Part shown: positions 1-12,660 of the stretch, piece by piece
Numbering within the stretch: the first letter of the stretch is position 1
How the letters are laid out: every line of letters begins with the position of its first letter
Assembly: GCA_947311845.1 (NCBI GenBank)
Contig: CAMZMU010000063.1
Span: 55,551,618 to 55,615,617 of the forward strand
Source: Poa pratensis
Taxonomy: Eukaryota; Streptophyta; Magnoliopsida; Poales; Poaceae
Direction of reading: 5' to 3'
Length of the DNA stretch: 64,000 nt
Made by a program: the position numbers and the translations under genes
The notes under the pieces: generated by a model
Told to the model about the DNA's origin: nothing
Seen by the model: only the letters and a program-made list of their open reading frames with translations
Database searches by the model: none

Positions 1-805
1 GCATCTACTTGACCAAAACTTCTACTAATAACGGAGAGCATGCAAGATCATAAACAACATATAAAGATAGATTGATAATCAACTTGATCATAGTATCAAT
101 ATTCATCGGATGCCAGCAAACACAACATGTAGCATTACAATAAGATGATCTTGATCATGATAGGCAGCTCACAAGATCTAAACATGATAGCACAAAGTGG
201 AGAGACAACCATCTAGCTACCGCTATGGACCCGTAGTCCAAGGATGAACTACTCACGCATCACTCCGGAGGCAGGCATGGCGATGTAGAGCCCTCCAGCG
301 ATGATCTCCCCTCCGGCAGAGTGCCGGGAAGAGCTTCAGAACCCTCCCGAGCTAGGGTTGACGACGGCGGCGGCTCTGAAACTTTTCGTAGAATAATGCT
401 CGGGTATTTAGGGTTTTTGGGGCAGGAGGAATAAATAGGCGAAGGGGCGGCGTCAGAGGGCAACCGAGGGGCACACACTACCCCTCGGCGCGCCTGGCAT
501 GGGGGTCGCGCCCTAGGGTGGTGTGGCCGCCCTCTGGCGCCTTTCCGTCTCCCCTTTGGACTCCGTGGACGTGTCGGTGAAATAGGGACCTCCGTTGATT
601 TTCGTCCAATTCCGAGAATATTCCCCGAGTAGCTTTTCTGAAACGGAAAAACAGCAGAAAACAGGAACTGGCACTGTGGCATCTTGTTAATAGGTTAGTC
701 CAAGAAAATGTGTAAAAATGTTGTGAAGTGTATATAAAACATGTAACAATAGGCATAATATCAATATGGAACATCAAAAATTATGGATACGTTTGAGACG
801 TATCA
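1..805 (-). mobile_element. Partial LTR, Ty3/gypsy-type, minus strand
   Basis: Read on the minus strand, an LTR starts at 805 with TGATACGTCTCAAACGTATC and runs off the left edge of the window. The opening, the GC-rich stretch around 430-560 and the transition to AT-rich sequence resemble high-copy Triticeae gypsy LTRs (Sabrina/Wham/Fatima-like group); the exact family is not resolved. A TATTTATTCC-like box lies near 435 on the minus strand, where an LTR promoter would be expected. The short ORFs inside are not genes. The five bases after 805 (ATTAG) would be one target duplication, but the partner lies outside the window. Confidence 0.7.
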
Positions 806-2599
806 ATTAGCACAAATAATATGTGGCTAATATTCTTTTTTTTTTACTAAAAGGTCAAGTTGTTCAGAAAAAATGATAAAGTGGAGAAGAAGTCAAACAT
901 AATTCATTGACAACATATTTCACATGCCATCTCTAGCAGATTAGAAATCAAGAGTTACGAAGGTGTGCCACATTGCGTAAAAAAAATCAAATTGTTCAAA
1001 AAAAATAAACAATTACAAATGTTAAGCACATTTACTTACGCTAATGTCAAAGATTCAACTCAAATTCTTCAACCATAAAGAAAACATACTCTAAAGTTGT
1101 CTAAAACTTTTTGAAAACAAAATAATTCAACTTTAAAATAACAATTTTGTCAAGGAGTACTTAAGTCATTCAAGCTGGGATGTAAAAATAATTCGGGAAT
1201 GTAATACAATTTTGTAATTCCTTAGATATTTTTTATTAGTTTTAATCTTTTAGTCCTCATGGGTGCTAGTGAATATACATGTATCCGCAATATATCAAGA
1301 TAAACAATATGTTATGAGGGAATCTTTTAGAATGCCCAACCCGGAGAAGGACTATGTGTTGATAAGGAAGGAGGCCACGTGGAATACACATTCAACCGTA
1401 TAGGGGTTTTTTTCTTAGTTCGATGTGTAATGCTCAACAGTTCAGATTGGGGGAAAATTGAGGGATAAGGCAAGGCACGTATATAAAGAGACATGGAGGC
1501 CACGATGGAAATCAAGCAACACAAAAGCGACGAATGCCAACAAGCTCTGCTTGATCTAGGGTTTGTGATGTAGCCACGAAACCACCATTGTAATCTTTGA
1601 GATATTATACGAAAATGTAGGGCATTTGTTGATCATGGGTGCTTGAAATGTGGCACTATGTTATTCATCTTAATTTGGTTTGTTTATGAGATCTTTGTTT
1701 CCTTGTACTCATATACGATCTCTACTTTACATATTCTCGTATAGACGATAGAAGTTAATCATGTTTGGGTAGCGAGGAGGAGAGAATCTACCATGGTATG
1801 TTAATGATGCAGGTGGGGGTGCCAGGAAAAATAGGGCACAAAATGAGGTTGTGTGATACATTTTGCGCTACAAACCGTAGTTATGAGATCAAGACTTCAA
1901 GATTTGGGGGATTGTGTAACTAGTGCCCTAAGATTGGTTTCATTGTGATATATACTCTATTCGCAAAAAAAATGTACTCTATTACCACAGTTTATCCTTT
2001 TTTTTTTTTTTTTGCATGCTGTCATGGGCCGAGCAGGTACACACAGCATTGGTGCCAAATGACATGCCGGAACCAAGAAAACTAGAGGTGCCTGCAAAAT
2101 TACCGCCAGCGCCTAGCAAGCTCAACAGCATGCACAGCACTCCCACAGGCACATGCATGCCGATGCGCGAGGCAACAGTGGAGCTTTCACAGGCTCGCGC
2201 GGATCGTGGCACAGTACGCTAACGAGGGCAGGACAAGTCGAAAGCAGATCCATCATCAGATTGGGCGCAGTGCAGTGCAGAGACATGCTGGCACTGCCAC
2301 GGCAAGTCACATGTGTGTCGAAGTAGACACACCACGCACGAGACCCGATCGAGCAGCCTATCCTTGGCTACCGATCTACTCCTACTACTGGTACTGGCGC
2401 CTCATCGCCATGCACAGCACCACTATCATGCTCATGCATAATGCATCGGCCATGGTGGGCATGCCGGGGGGCGTCGTCGCGTTGCACACGTACGCGGCGG
2501 ACCCGCGCGCTCCAGCGTATTGGCAATTGATGGCTGTCCCCTCAAGAGGCCGCGCGCATGTACGTGACGCACAAACCTCCGCCGGTCGCACGCATACCA
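806..2599. other. Intergenic stretch, no gene recognised
   Basis: 806-1980 is AT-rich with A and T runs and no convincing ORF. 2010-2560 is GC-richer with overlapping short ORFs on both strands; a minus-strand frame at 1982-2212 contains a hydrophobic stretch, but no family is recognised. No promoter, tRNA or repeat boundary could be fixed. Confidence 0.5.
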
Positions 2600-3522
2600 T
2601 GGAAAAGGTCCATTTCAAACCTTTCAACTCGTAGAAACAACCTTAAACTTTAAACACCGGTCGTTCGCAAATTGAAACTGTGAATCCCGGTCTAAATTGA
2701 AGCATAGACATGTTTGATGCACCACGATCCTCGCCGTGATTGCAGATTACTCTCACTGACATGTGGATCAGGCCCTTTGTAAGACACTTCTTCCTCAATC
2801 TTCCTCCTCCATGCCCTCACTCTATGTACTCTGTCCCAGGGCCCTGCTGGCTGCACCACTCACCTAGGGCATCGGCTGAAGCATAGGAGGTCGTCGACCC
2901 ATCCATCGCTCGGACTCCATCCAGCCACTGTGATGCGCAAGAGCCAAAGTTGGAGGGCGAGAGCACATGGGCAACCTGGCCGACGGCAGGTAGAGGCGCA
3001 AAAGCACGAGACCACGGGCGGGAGAGCCACCGAGGAATTTTGCGAGGGTTGGCCGAGGGAGGCCGGGGACATCGAGTTAGATCAAAAAGTACAGTTGATG
3101 CCGAGCTATCGGAGGTCGTCCGTCACTCGCGTAGCAGCTAGGACAAGGAACTCTGCAGGCGTTGCACCGTCAGCCGTCAAGAGATGCTGTCGGACATGCC
3201 CGAGGCACCGGAGCTAGCCTTGTCCGGATTCATCTTCAACCCAGAGCACCTCATATCCCACCCATGAGCGAGGGTGGACGACGGCAGGGAGGATGGGCAT
3301 TGTCACGGTACCAGGAGGCGGTGTGCGTTGAGTAGCTAGTTGTCCTGGTGACGAGAGAGGTTAAAGGTAGAAGATAAATATGACAAGTAGGCCAATGTAG
3401 TGGGATCCACAAGTTCTGTGGCAACGACCGATATTTACAGTTTAGGGTTCGATTTTTCTAACCTCTAGGAATTCAAGGTTTTTTTTATATTAGAAATTCA
3501 AGGTTTAAATGGACTTTTTCCA
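2600..3522. mobile_element. Non-autonomous DNA transposon with ~23-bp TIRs
   Basis: The left end TGGAAAAGGTCCATTTCAAA at 2600 is mirrored at 3500-3522, whose reverse complement begins TGGAAAAAGTCCATTTAAAC. The match continues into CCT with one indel. Body length is about 923 bp. The interior has a GC-rich part (2930-3220) with overlapping short ORFs on the plus strand but no recognisable transposase. I could not find a clear target duplication, so the superfamily (Mutator- or CACTA-like) is not assigned. Confidence 0.6.
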
Positions 3523-6500
3523 GTGTAAAAAAAAACTCGTGGTAACGTCGGCCTCGCATGAGGCCAAGGCCAACCGAGGGCGGCGCTGTTGGGTTCCGCA
3601 CCTGACGGGTAGCGGAATAGTTCCCGGGGTACTGCCGCTCACATTTCTAGCTGAGGCACGGTACGTTCTCTCGTGAGCGCGCATCGGCCCACCGGCTGGC
3701 GGTACCACCGCGCCGGGCCGGCTGGTCGGAGAGCGTACGTACTTGGGAGGAACAGGTACCGGACGGCCGCAAGACGCTCAGATTTGCATGGCTAGCTGTT
3801 TGGCGCTGTACACGCGGGGTAAAATCTGAGTCGCGTAGTGTAAACCTGCAGTAACTGTTCCACCTGTTTGTGTACCTGTTCACGCCGTTGGATCGAAAGC
3901 ATGTTCTATGGACAGGACAGCGGACACTGATATGGTGGCCGACTTGCCGTTTTGGAGGAACTCGTGCAATAAATCATGCATATTTGTTCGTCACCTTCCC
4001 GTGTTAACTCAAGATACAAACAGTGTGTAAGATCTTGTGAGTTGTGATGATTACACCTCGGATGCCAAGCATGAGTGCGAGGCAATAACTAATCCGGTCG
4101 GCGCCGCTCTCTGCCAAGATGATCACATGCGATGCAAGCGAGGCGAGATCAAGGCAAGGTAAGATGGATATTAGCTAGCCCGTGCGTGCATCCTGGTTAA
4201 CATAGCGTCGATGTACTACCAACCAAACTATCGCTACTACTACGTTGATCGATGAGCCCTAGATCGAGCGCATGCAGGAGATGCATGGTAGTAGATCCTG
4301 ATTGCATGTACACACGCATGATCGAAGAGGATGGGACGTCCTTCTCGCCGGACCTGTTGGCGGTGCGCGTCCTCCGACAGCCCCAACGCACTGCAGCTCG
4401 CCGCCCCCACCATCTTCCCGCTCTGTTGCCTTGTGAGCGCTCGCTGTTGCAGGCCCAGTCATTGTCCATGATTCTGCCGGTTGTGTTCCCTTCTTCATGT
4501 TTTGTTTCGACTTGAACCATGCATCATGCAGTTAAAGGCGCGCGCGCGCGTAATGATGATGAGACGCAAAGCTGCAGAAATGATGAGATGGAAAAGACGA
4601 TGAGAGGCGTCGTCACCCTCGATCTCCTTTCGCCTCCCGTGACTGGATGGTCCTTCCAGAGTTTCAGAGCTCCACGGCCACGAATCCACTCTTCTTCTCT
4701 CTTTCCGGTGACGGTGCCTGCAGGAGGCGAGCATACCGAGAGAGCCGCTGCACACTGTCGTCGTCTCCATGGCGGCAGTGCCGGCCATCTGACTTGTGTC
4801 AACCACGGCGCTTATTCCGAAACCGAACCAGCAGCTTCAAAAGCATATGCTGGCGTTTTATCGCGCGCGGCAGAGTTTCAGCGCGCCATGACAGGGTCAG
4901 CCGCAAGCAATAGATCCGTCGATCCAGGGCTTACGTGCTTGTCTACACCCTCTTGGAGCCATTCCTTTGTCACGTAGATATGCAGCAAGCAATTGTATGG
5001 GCCTAGCTTAGCAAGCAGATCGCAGAAATGGGACACCGTGTGTTGCGGTTGGACGTGTGTGCATACATGGCGTTGCATGATTTTGTCTTTCTGAAACCCA
5101 AAAGGTTTTGGGGCTTTTCTATGATACGCTGAAGAGAAAGCTGACAGGCTTCGTATTCTCAACTTCCTCACTTGGGCTAAGTACCACGGCTATTTGTGGC
5201 ATGTATATATAGCAGGATAAGAGTAGCGCACAGTATATGAGAACGGTCTAAAAAAAAAAAAACTGAACTGTTGTGCACAGCACACTTGGCCGGGTAGAGA
5301 AGTCGATTTTGAACTCTGGACTATTGTCCTTGCTCTGAACTGAACCCTAACTACTAAACGGACTAACGACTATCATATTGGGTGAGGCACTTGTTACTTT
5401 ATAGCATTTTATATATCTGTGACCCGTGAATTGTTACGTACTCCCTATGTTCCAAAATGGGTTACATTGTGAAACATAGGTAGTATTGTTTTGAGAAATC
5501 TGCAATATGAAACCACCTTCTAAACCTAAACCCCGTCTAAACCTCAACTTTATTATGTTGGGGGATTTTGCGTCTTTGAAGTTTCAGAAAGAGGCTGGAG
5601 AAGAACGTGCACACGGGGAATGTTACGAACTAGGAACCTAGAAAAAATTAACGAAAAAATGTGATAACTTATCTCCTCTTAATTGTTGATAAAGTTGTCT
5701 ATCTCTTGTTATTGTTGAACATGACACAAAGAATCGTAATCTTTTGAATTTTGCACTTCAATAAATTCCTAGCATTTCCTACTTCTCTAGAAATTTGTTC
5801 GCAACTTTTGAAGGGTCAAAGTAAAACGGTCTTGGGATGTCGTGAAAAAAAATGAATTTATTGACACCAAAATTTAGAATATATTGGAGCCAACAAAATT
5901 AAATAAAGATATTTATTTGCTTGAAAAAACATAGAGAAATCTCTCTTATTATTATTTGCATACAGCATGGACAATCATATGTAGTAGATGAAATCTTGCA
6001 TTTTGTTAATCCGTTCGCAGTTTCTACATATATCGATTTTGTTGCATCCTTTAAATTACAAAAGAGGAAAAACAAAAACACTATCTAAAAATCTAAACCT
6101 GGGCCAGGGGCCAAGTTAAATATTTTTGGAGAGTTCCAGATTTAATATGAACAATTTCATAGTTCAGGGTTTAAAATGAAGTTTCTAAAAAACTAAACAG
6201 GTAGCAGGAGCCGCGAAAATGAAATTCCTGACGGCGACTGTCTATTGTCATACATGTCATATACAAGTCAATCCGGCATTATCTACAACCCTAGATATTC
6301 TCATACCCGCGACAAGTTGGGAGAGGATGAAAGTGAGAAACGTCAAGTGCACAAGCGTCTGACCCGAGTCCAAGACAAAACATTATTTAGCTCCTTGTGA
6401 CGCCGGCTGTCCCAATCAACGGGTATATTTCCATTTCCCTCGCCTGCAGGGTAGGCGCGCATAGAACAGGAAAATTATTGGCGGCGAAGCATTTCAAGAT

Positions 6501-9027
6501 GTGATCGATTGGGAGAGTAGAATTTTCTCTCCCGAGCATATAGCTAGTGCTACACTAGCTTAGCCTCCTGAGTTGACGGAGCCAACGGGCGAATTGTTGT
6601 TCGTCACACATTTATTTCTCAAAGGCTACACGATTAGCCACTCAAGTGGCACAGCAGGATCAGCCAAACGTACGATGAAATCCGACGACGAGACGAATGT
6701 CGAAGGGAGGCTACATATACCATAACTCGTACTACATCCACATGTGGACAAATGGAAGTCAATTAATTTGGAACAGAGTGAGTACTACAATACTACTCTA
6801 TTTTCCGGCAACATAGTCCAAGGCTGCATTGATTGGCGCTTACTACTCTCTGCGTTGACAAGATCATTCTGTAGGGATAAAAAAGGTTGATTGAGACAAA
6901 CCCAACAACAGCGAGTCAGCGACGTGCATGGACGCTATGCATCGCTTTTTTTCTATAGATAAAGAATGTACTTATTTCTTGTTGCCACATCAAGATGATG
7001 ATGCAACTAACAGGTAAACTGAAAAATTGCAGTGGGATCTTTTCCCACTGTTTTAAGCTTAAAAAAACAGGTAAACTGAAACTGCCGAAGTGATAAAATC
7101 ACGTAATCACGTGCAACTGCAAAGGCATTATAGGTGTCGCCGACGAGCGAGGCCGGCCGGAGAGGGGAGGCCGGGAAGGCATGGCATGGGCAGGTCCAGA
7201 CTCCAGAAGGCAGGCGTGCATCATGGCTATCTCCGGGCCCTCCGTACGTATGAGATCGATAAAAACGCCGGGACAAAAGAGAAGAGGGTTCACGGGACGC
7301 CTCCAACTCGATCTCCTCCATTCCATATGCCACCCGGCCCTCCCTCGTGCGCCGCTCGACGGCGCGCCCACAAACACAACTAGCTTAAAGATTCCCTCGG
7401 TGTGATATGGCAACATGGGCATGACAAGGAGAAGGACCGGGGCATTTCACTACTCAAACTCGATCTGGTCCCCGTGGCTGGAATGCAACTTGCGAGTTCC
7501 AAAAAGGTTAAAGGTGGGAAAAGGAAAACGCAATCTATATATTAACATGTGCATTTGTCCATCTTCATTTTATTAAAAATTTCAAAACGAGGGACAGCTC
7601 GATTTCACCTTATTTTGCCAAGGCTCATAGCATCCCTAGCAGACCTCAAGATATCGGGTACCCCGGAAACAGTTTTACGGTATGGCGCGTGCTCAGGCGA
7701 AATAGATACATGAAACTCACACTGTAATGATTTTTTAGACAAAGTGGTCTTCCTCTTCACCGGCGTGCTCACTCGTCGAAACGAAGGTACTCTTTCAACG
7801 CCGAATTACGCAACACCCACACGAGCTATTGCTCCGCCTTGGCAGTTTTGAGGTGCACATGGGCACTGGGTCGCCGTTCGCTACCGCTTTCGTAGAGGCA
7901 GCGAGTTCATCGTCAGTGATGCGGGTCCGCTTGAAGTGTGGCAAGATGTGCTCGTCGAGCACATCTAAGCCAACCGTCGCGGTTCCCCTGCCGCCCATAG
8001 AGATCACCACCACGTCCAACATCGCTTACGGCACCGCGGGAGCTACCCACCTCCGCTTCATTCGCCCGGTCCACCTAAGCCCTCGAAGGCGGGCACGCAT
8101 TCTCACGTCGGCCAAGCGGCGGAGGTCGTGCCACCATGACTGCGCGTGGATTACCCCGCCATGGATCTACCGGTGATGTGGAGGAGGACACAGAGGAATC
8201 GCTCGCTGGAGGTTACCAATTTTGCGGCGACGGGGAATGATTCACGACGGACGGATCGGGGGGACTCATCCTAAACGCCCCGGGTACCCTTAATATAGTG
8301 ATGAAGGGAATGCTTATCCGGATGCCTGGATATTTTTATCTGGGCCGAACCGATATGCGATACTTGTTCAGACTACAAAAAAAAGTCGAAAACCGCATGT
8401 CTGCAAAATTTTCCAGACCTTCCAGCCGCGCGGGCGCCATTGTTCCCGGTGGCGCTTATGCCAGACTCACCAAGAACACAGGCCGGGACAACTCCAATAC
8501 ATCTGGCGATGAGAGAGCAGCCTAAAGGCATTCGGGGGAGCAACAAATGGCCCAGCACCGAGCCCACGAGCGGACTTTTAACCGGCGGCTCGACGGACAG
8601 CGAAATCAAATCCGTCCCACGACAAGTCATTTCCATCAGCGTCCTCCGGAGACAAATCCCTCCGCTCCAAATGATTCAAATCATATGCGTGCAGCTAAAC
8701 AGCAACTTCTGATCCAGGCCGCGATGCAGCCTTACCCTTTGATTGCACACAACACATCACAGCGTCAGACGACTGCCAGAACCAGTACGCCGCGATGCAG
8801 CCGAGATACGTACCACGTTTTGGCGTCGGCTGCCAGCATTTCTCTGCTCAAAATGTGGCTTATCTGAACAGAACAGTCCCTTTGGAGCTACGCGAATAAT
8901 CTCATGCGTAAGCAAATTCAGGGTGGACTCAAACCAGATCGCTAATCAGCAACGACTGAAGGCCAACCTTGTTGCCCACAAAGGTACAGGAATATTAATC
9001 ACAGAGAGGATATTACGCGAATCTCTA
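3523..9027. other. 5.5-kb intergenic stretch, no gene recognised
   Basis: Alternating GC-rich patches (3540-3780, 4230-4960, 7130-7420, 7780-8260, 8400-8820) and AT-rich spacers. The GC-rich patches give short overlapping ORFs on both strands without recognisable domains. At 5441-5490 a short stretch resembles a degraded Stowaway end (CTCCCTATGTTCC). Nothing here supports a named gene or RNA. Confidence 0.5.
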
Positions 9028-10524
9028 TCTCTACTATATAATATCGTTAAAGGTGGTGGTTGGCGGCGGTACGTCAAGATAGAACTGCCCCTAAAGTTGA
9101 TACAAATTACGCACCATGCCACCTATAAGTGAAAAAACGGTTTCAGAACGCAAGGAAAAGAAAAAAACTACCAATCAAAAAACTCTCGTACGTATCCAGC
9201 TCCAATTCAAGAACTAAAATCTTTCGGAACGACCGATTTGTATTCCACCATACGAGTCCGTCTCCCGTACGAGTCCAAGAAAAACAACGACAGAAAAAGA
9301 AAACGCCGGGCGGCTGGCGCCAGCGAACGTCCCGTGGGCTGGATCAAACGATCCTCTCTTTCGTTTTTCTCACGACTCCTGGGCTTAGCTCTGTGACGAG
9401 TAGGAAAAAAGAATAACAGCAGCAATCAATCTCTACTATATAATATGTCTTCAGGTGATGGTACGTTTTTTGAAGTTCCGATTCTGTCCCTGCGTTTTCT
9501 GAGATATAACGGTACTGCCACCGCCAAGTCAAAATAACGATTCCTATTAAAAAGGCAACATGCCATCGATTCTTTCCATCGACAAATCCCCTCCCCACCG
9601 TCCCGCTGCACCGGCGAGCGCCGCCGGCGACGCGAAGGCTGCGTCCCGCCGCCATATTCGCCTCCCCTGGCCGCGGTCCACCGCCCCCGTCTCGTCCCCG
9701 GGCTCAATTTGATCCCAGCGTGGCTTACTTCTGGGTCTGGCCGGTGTGTCGTGAGGTAGCCTTATCCTCTGCTCGTTGTGGAACCGAGCTCGCTTGTACG
9801 GCGCCGGGAGGCAGGTACGCGAAGGCAGAGACTGCAGAGGTGAGATCGCGCCTCCGACATTCGGACCGGCGGAAGGGCAAGCAACAGCCGGAGACAGAAG
9901 GGAGGTGCCGACTACCGGCAAGGGAATGGTGGCCGTGGACGGGATGGGAAGGGAGACGGCGGAGGAAGATTCAGGCCGGCGCTGGACGAGGAGATGATGC
10001 GATTTGGGAAAGGAAATTATCTTTCCCTTGGCCCTGCTTCATGCGGTGCTCGATGGTGGCAAGATGCGATTTGGTCAGCGTCGATTCGACTCAGCTTGCT
10101 TGGCTCCTTTCAGCTGGTTTGGCTAGCACGAGCGGTACAGCCCACAACTTCTACTGTGCACCAACATGAAAAACAATATGTAGCCCAAATCTATGCACTG
10201 GCAGCAAAAAGAACAACTGACAGGAGCTGTTATGGATACGTGGAAGATCTAGCTTGGTTTCCCAGTTTGCTCACCACGTTCAAATCACAGAACGTGGATG
10301 ATTGAGTTGGGAGGCGGCCACATGCTTGTCGCTGCATAAGCAATAAACTGCAGCCAAACGGCACTGTCAAGCCGGCTTCCGGACGGCGACGAGGAGGTGG
10401 AGTCTACACTCAGACGGCGTAGCAACACGCAGATGGACTCCTCCGCCCTCTCCCTGCGGCACGTTGCATATTATTGATCTGTCTCGCACCCTTGTCGCCG
10501 GCAGCAGCTCGACAGGAGTCCACG

Positions 10525-11686
10525 CACTAGTAAAAAAAGCACCTATGGTCCCGGTTGGGCTTGGACATCAGTCCCGGTTGCCCAACCGGGACTGGCCAAT
10601 CGGGACCAATGCTGGTCCCGGTTGGTCCAAGAACCGGGACCAATGCTGGTCCACGTGGCCAGTTCTGGCTGGGCGTGGGGGAGACTCATTGGTCCCGGTT
10701 CTTAATACGAACCGGGACCAATGTGTGCCTTTTTTTTTGGTATTTAGGGTTTAGGGTGCCCCCTCTCCCTCTCACCGGTTCCCTCTCGCCGGTGCCCCCT
10801 ATCCCTCTCGCCGGTGCCCCCTCTCGCCGGTGCCCCTCTTTCTCCGTGCTTGGTATTTAGTTGTCATCATCCTCCTCTTCTTCATTGTCTTCCATCCTAA
10901 CCCCTCTTTCTCCGTGCTTGGTCCAACAATTATAGCTGGGCATGAAACATTTCCGAATCACGTGGTCTTGAATGGTTCTCGGGTCAGAGTACTCCCTGAC
11001 GTTCCGACACTTCTCACATGGACAAGGCATAAAATTATTCACTTTGTTTGCCTCAGCCACATCGAGAAATTTATGCAGGCCTGCAATAAACTCGGAACTG
11101 CGTCGTTCGCCGTACATCCATCGCATCCGTGCATCCATCTGCATCATATATATAATTAAGTTTATCAAATACCATTACAATAACATCTTGAATAGTGAAA
11201 TGACCACCGTACATCGACACGTGCAATATTTCTGTATCAATTACAGACGAAAAGATAAAGTTGCTAACCTCGGCCGAGGATATCATTTTGTGTGAACTTA
11301 AGTGTGGGTCGGGCATTTCATCGAACACATCTTGTGCGTGGCAAAGGAAAAAAAAATAGCACCCACTTCCCACCAATCCAAGAGAAAAAAATTAGAGGAG
11401 AGAAGGGGGGTGGGGGTTATTTATAGTCAGGGAGGGGTATTGGTCCCGGTTCTTGGCACGAACCGGGACCAAAGCTCCGCCGCACGCCACGTGTCTGGCT
11501 CTGGAGCTTTGGTCCCGGTTCGTGCCAAGAACCGGGACCAATACCCCCAACCGAACCGGGACCAATGGTCCACGGGGCCGTGGCAACTCGAACCGGGACC
11601 AGTGCCAGGCACTGGTCCCGGTTTTTACCTGAACCGGGGCTAATGGCTGGGGCGGCCCTGGACCAAAGATGGTTTTTCTACTAGTG
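10525..11686. mobile_element. Deleted CACTA element inside the Helitron
   Basis: Starts CACTAGTAAAAAAAG at 10525 and ends with CTACTAGTG at 11686. Many copies of the subterminal motif GGTCCCGGTT, in both orientations, lie within about 200 bp of each end, as in En/Spm-type elements. The flanking triplets are ACG (left) and ATG (right); a CpG-to-TpG change would explain the mismatch in the 3-bp target duplication. The interior keeps only a piece of transposase reading frame, so the element depends on others for movement. Confidence 0.85.
10857..11168 (-). pseudogene. N-terminal fragment of CACTA transposase (TNP2 transposase-associated domain)
   Basis: The minus-strand frame reads through MYGERRSSEF, FLDVAEANK, CPCEKCRN and then HVIRKCFMPSYNCWTKHGE. 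This is the Cys-containing transposase-associated domain that sits at the N-terminus of plant En/Spm TNP2-type transposases. It ends with an acidic tail. The catalytic transposase domain that should follow is missing because the element is only 1.16 kb. The piece therefore cannot encode a working transposase; whether it is transcribed is unknown. Confidence 0.8.
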
Positions 11687-12660
11687 ATGGCCTGCTCGTC
11701 GGGTCGGAGAGTTCATGGGCGCACACCTGGGAGGCCATGGCAGCCGCCGGGTGGTTGTCGGAGCAGAGGATGGGAGGCCCATGGCGGGGAAGGAAAGACA
11801 CTAAATATGGATCAAGACACGAGTTTGCTTTCGAACGAGTGACATTTAATTATTCAAATTAAGATTTCGACACATAGCAATATGTGAATCTTTTTTGTGA
11901 CATGAATGTGTATTTGATATTTACATACGCGTTATGACAATACAAAATAGCCCGTACCAACGCACGGGCATTCAACTAATGTAGGTTGTGTGGACAATCA
12001 CACTGCATGTGTTTCTGGTACAATTGGCTAATTTGACGGAACCGTCTACATGATACAAGGAAATTGGAATCTTAGTCAACAAGCGATAATTATTTGGTTG
12101 GTGTTGTATATGAACTTATATTTTTTTTAATCAAATTGCATTTTAAGCAAAATATAATTTTATTGTTCAAAAATACTATATGTTTATCTCTTGTATGCAC
12201 GTGAAATTTCATGTGTATCACGTATATGGCAAGAATTTTTTTATGGCCCGTTGCAACGCACGGGCATTCAACTAGTTACTCTTAATACGATCGATGGCCG
12301 CTATAAAAAAAAACACGACCGGTATAAAATACCTGCACGCTACTGTCACAATCCTCTCGCCTACCGAGATAGATGGTGTTGTCAAACTCTGGCCATCCAC
12401 GATCAGACCAGCCCAGTTAAAAATAAAATCCAGATTGATGCACGGAAAAAAGGAAAAAAAAAAAAATGATCCAAGCCAGCCCCATCCACCGAACAACGCG
12501 TCTTGCTCAACGTTCAGGGGGTTACTATCCGGCACGGCTGAATCGGGGATGCATTTTAATGAGACGCTGGAGCAAAAACGGTCTGTGAGGAGGAGGCGAC
12601 ACGTGGGAAGAACCAGAGCGTCGCGTTTCATATGGAGCTCGACTTATTATTTATGTGCAT

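Larger units (their letters stand above)
9430..11979 (+). mobile_element. Inner Helitron nested in the outer Helitron
   Basis: The same 17-base 5' terminus TCTCTACTATATAATAT recurs at 9430 after an A at 9429. A diverged hairpin GCCCGTACCAACGCACGGGC at 11950-11969 precedes CTAA at 11976-11979, then T. The two 5' ends share a GGTG.TGG motif just inside, so they belong to one family. GC-rich 9550-10000, rich in short overlapping ORFs, is probably captured host sequence with no recognisable product. The alternative pairing (9028 with 11979, 9430 with 12275) cannot be excluded. Confidence 0.65.
9028..12275 (+). mobile_element. Outer Helitron (plus strand)
   Basis: The 5' end TCTCTACTATATAATAT at 9028 follows an A at 9027. 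The 3' end has the hairpin GCCCGTTGCAACGCACGGGC at 12246-12265, then CTAG at 12272-12275, followed by T. A TC start, a hairpin about 10 bp before CTAG and insertion between A and T are the Helitron hallmarks. A second 5' end (9430) and a second 3' end (11979) lie inside, so the simplest model is a ~0.7-kb non-autonomous Helitron holding another Helitron. No Rep/helicase is encoded. Confidence 0.75.

Noticed and set aside
1310..1794. Possible copia solo LTR (TGTTATG...TACCA followed by TGGTAT)
   Set aside because: The primer site matches only six bases, the ends are not inverted repeats and no target duplication was found.
1982..2222. Overlapping small ORFs, one with a hydrophobic stretch, as secreted peptide genes
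   Set aside because: No family motif, no promoter, and both strands are equally open in this GC-rich patch.
4180..4200. GCTAGCCCGTGCGTGCA as another Helitron 3' end
   Set aside because: No paired hairpin arm and no partner terminus.
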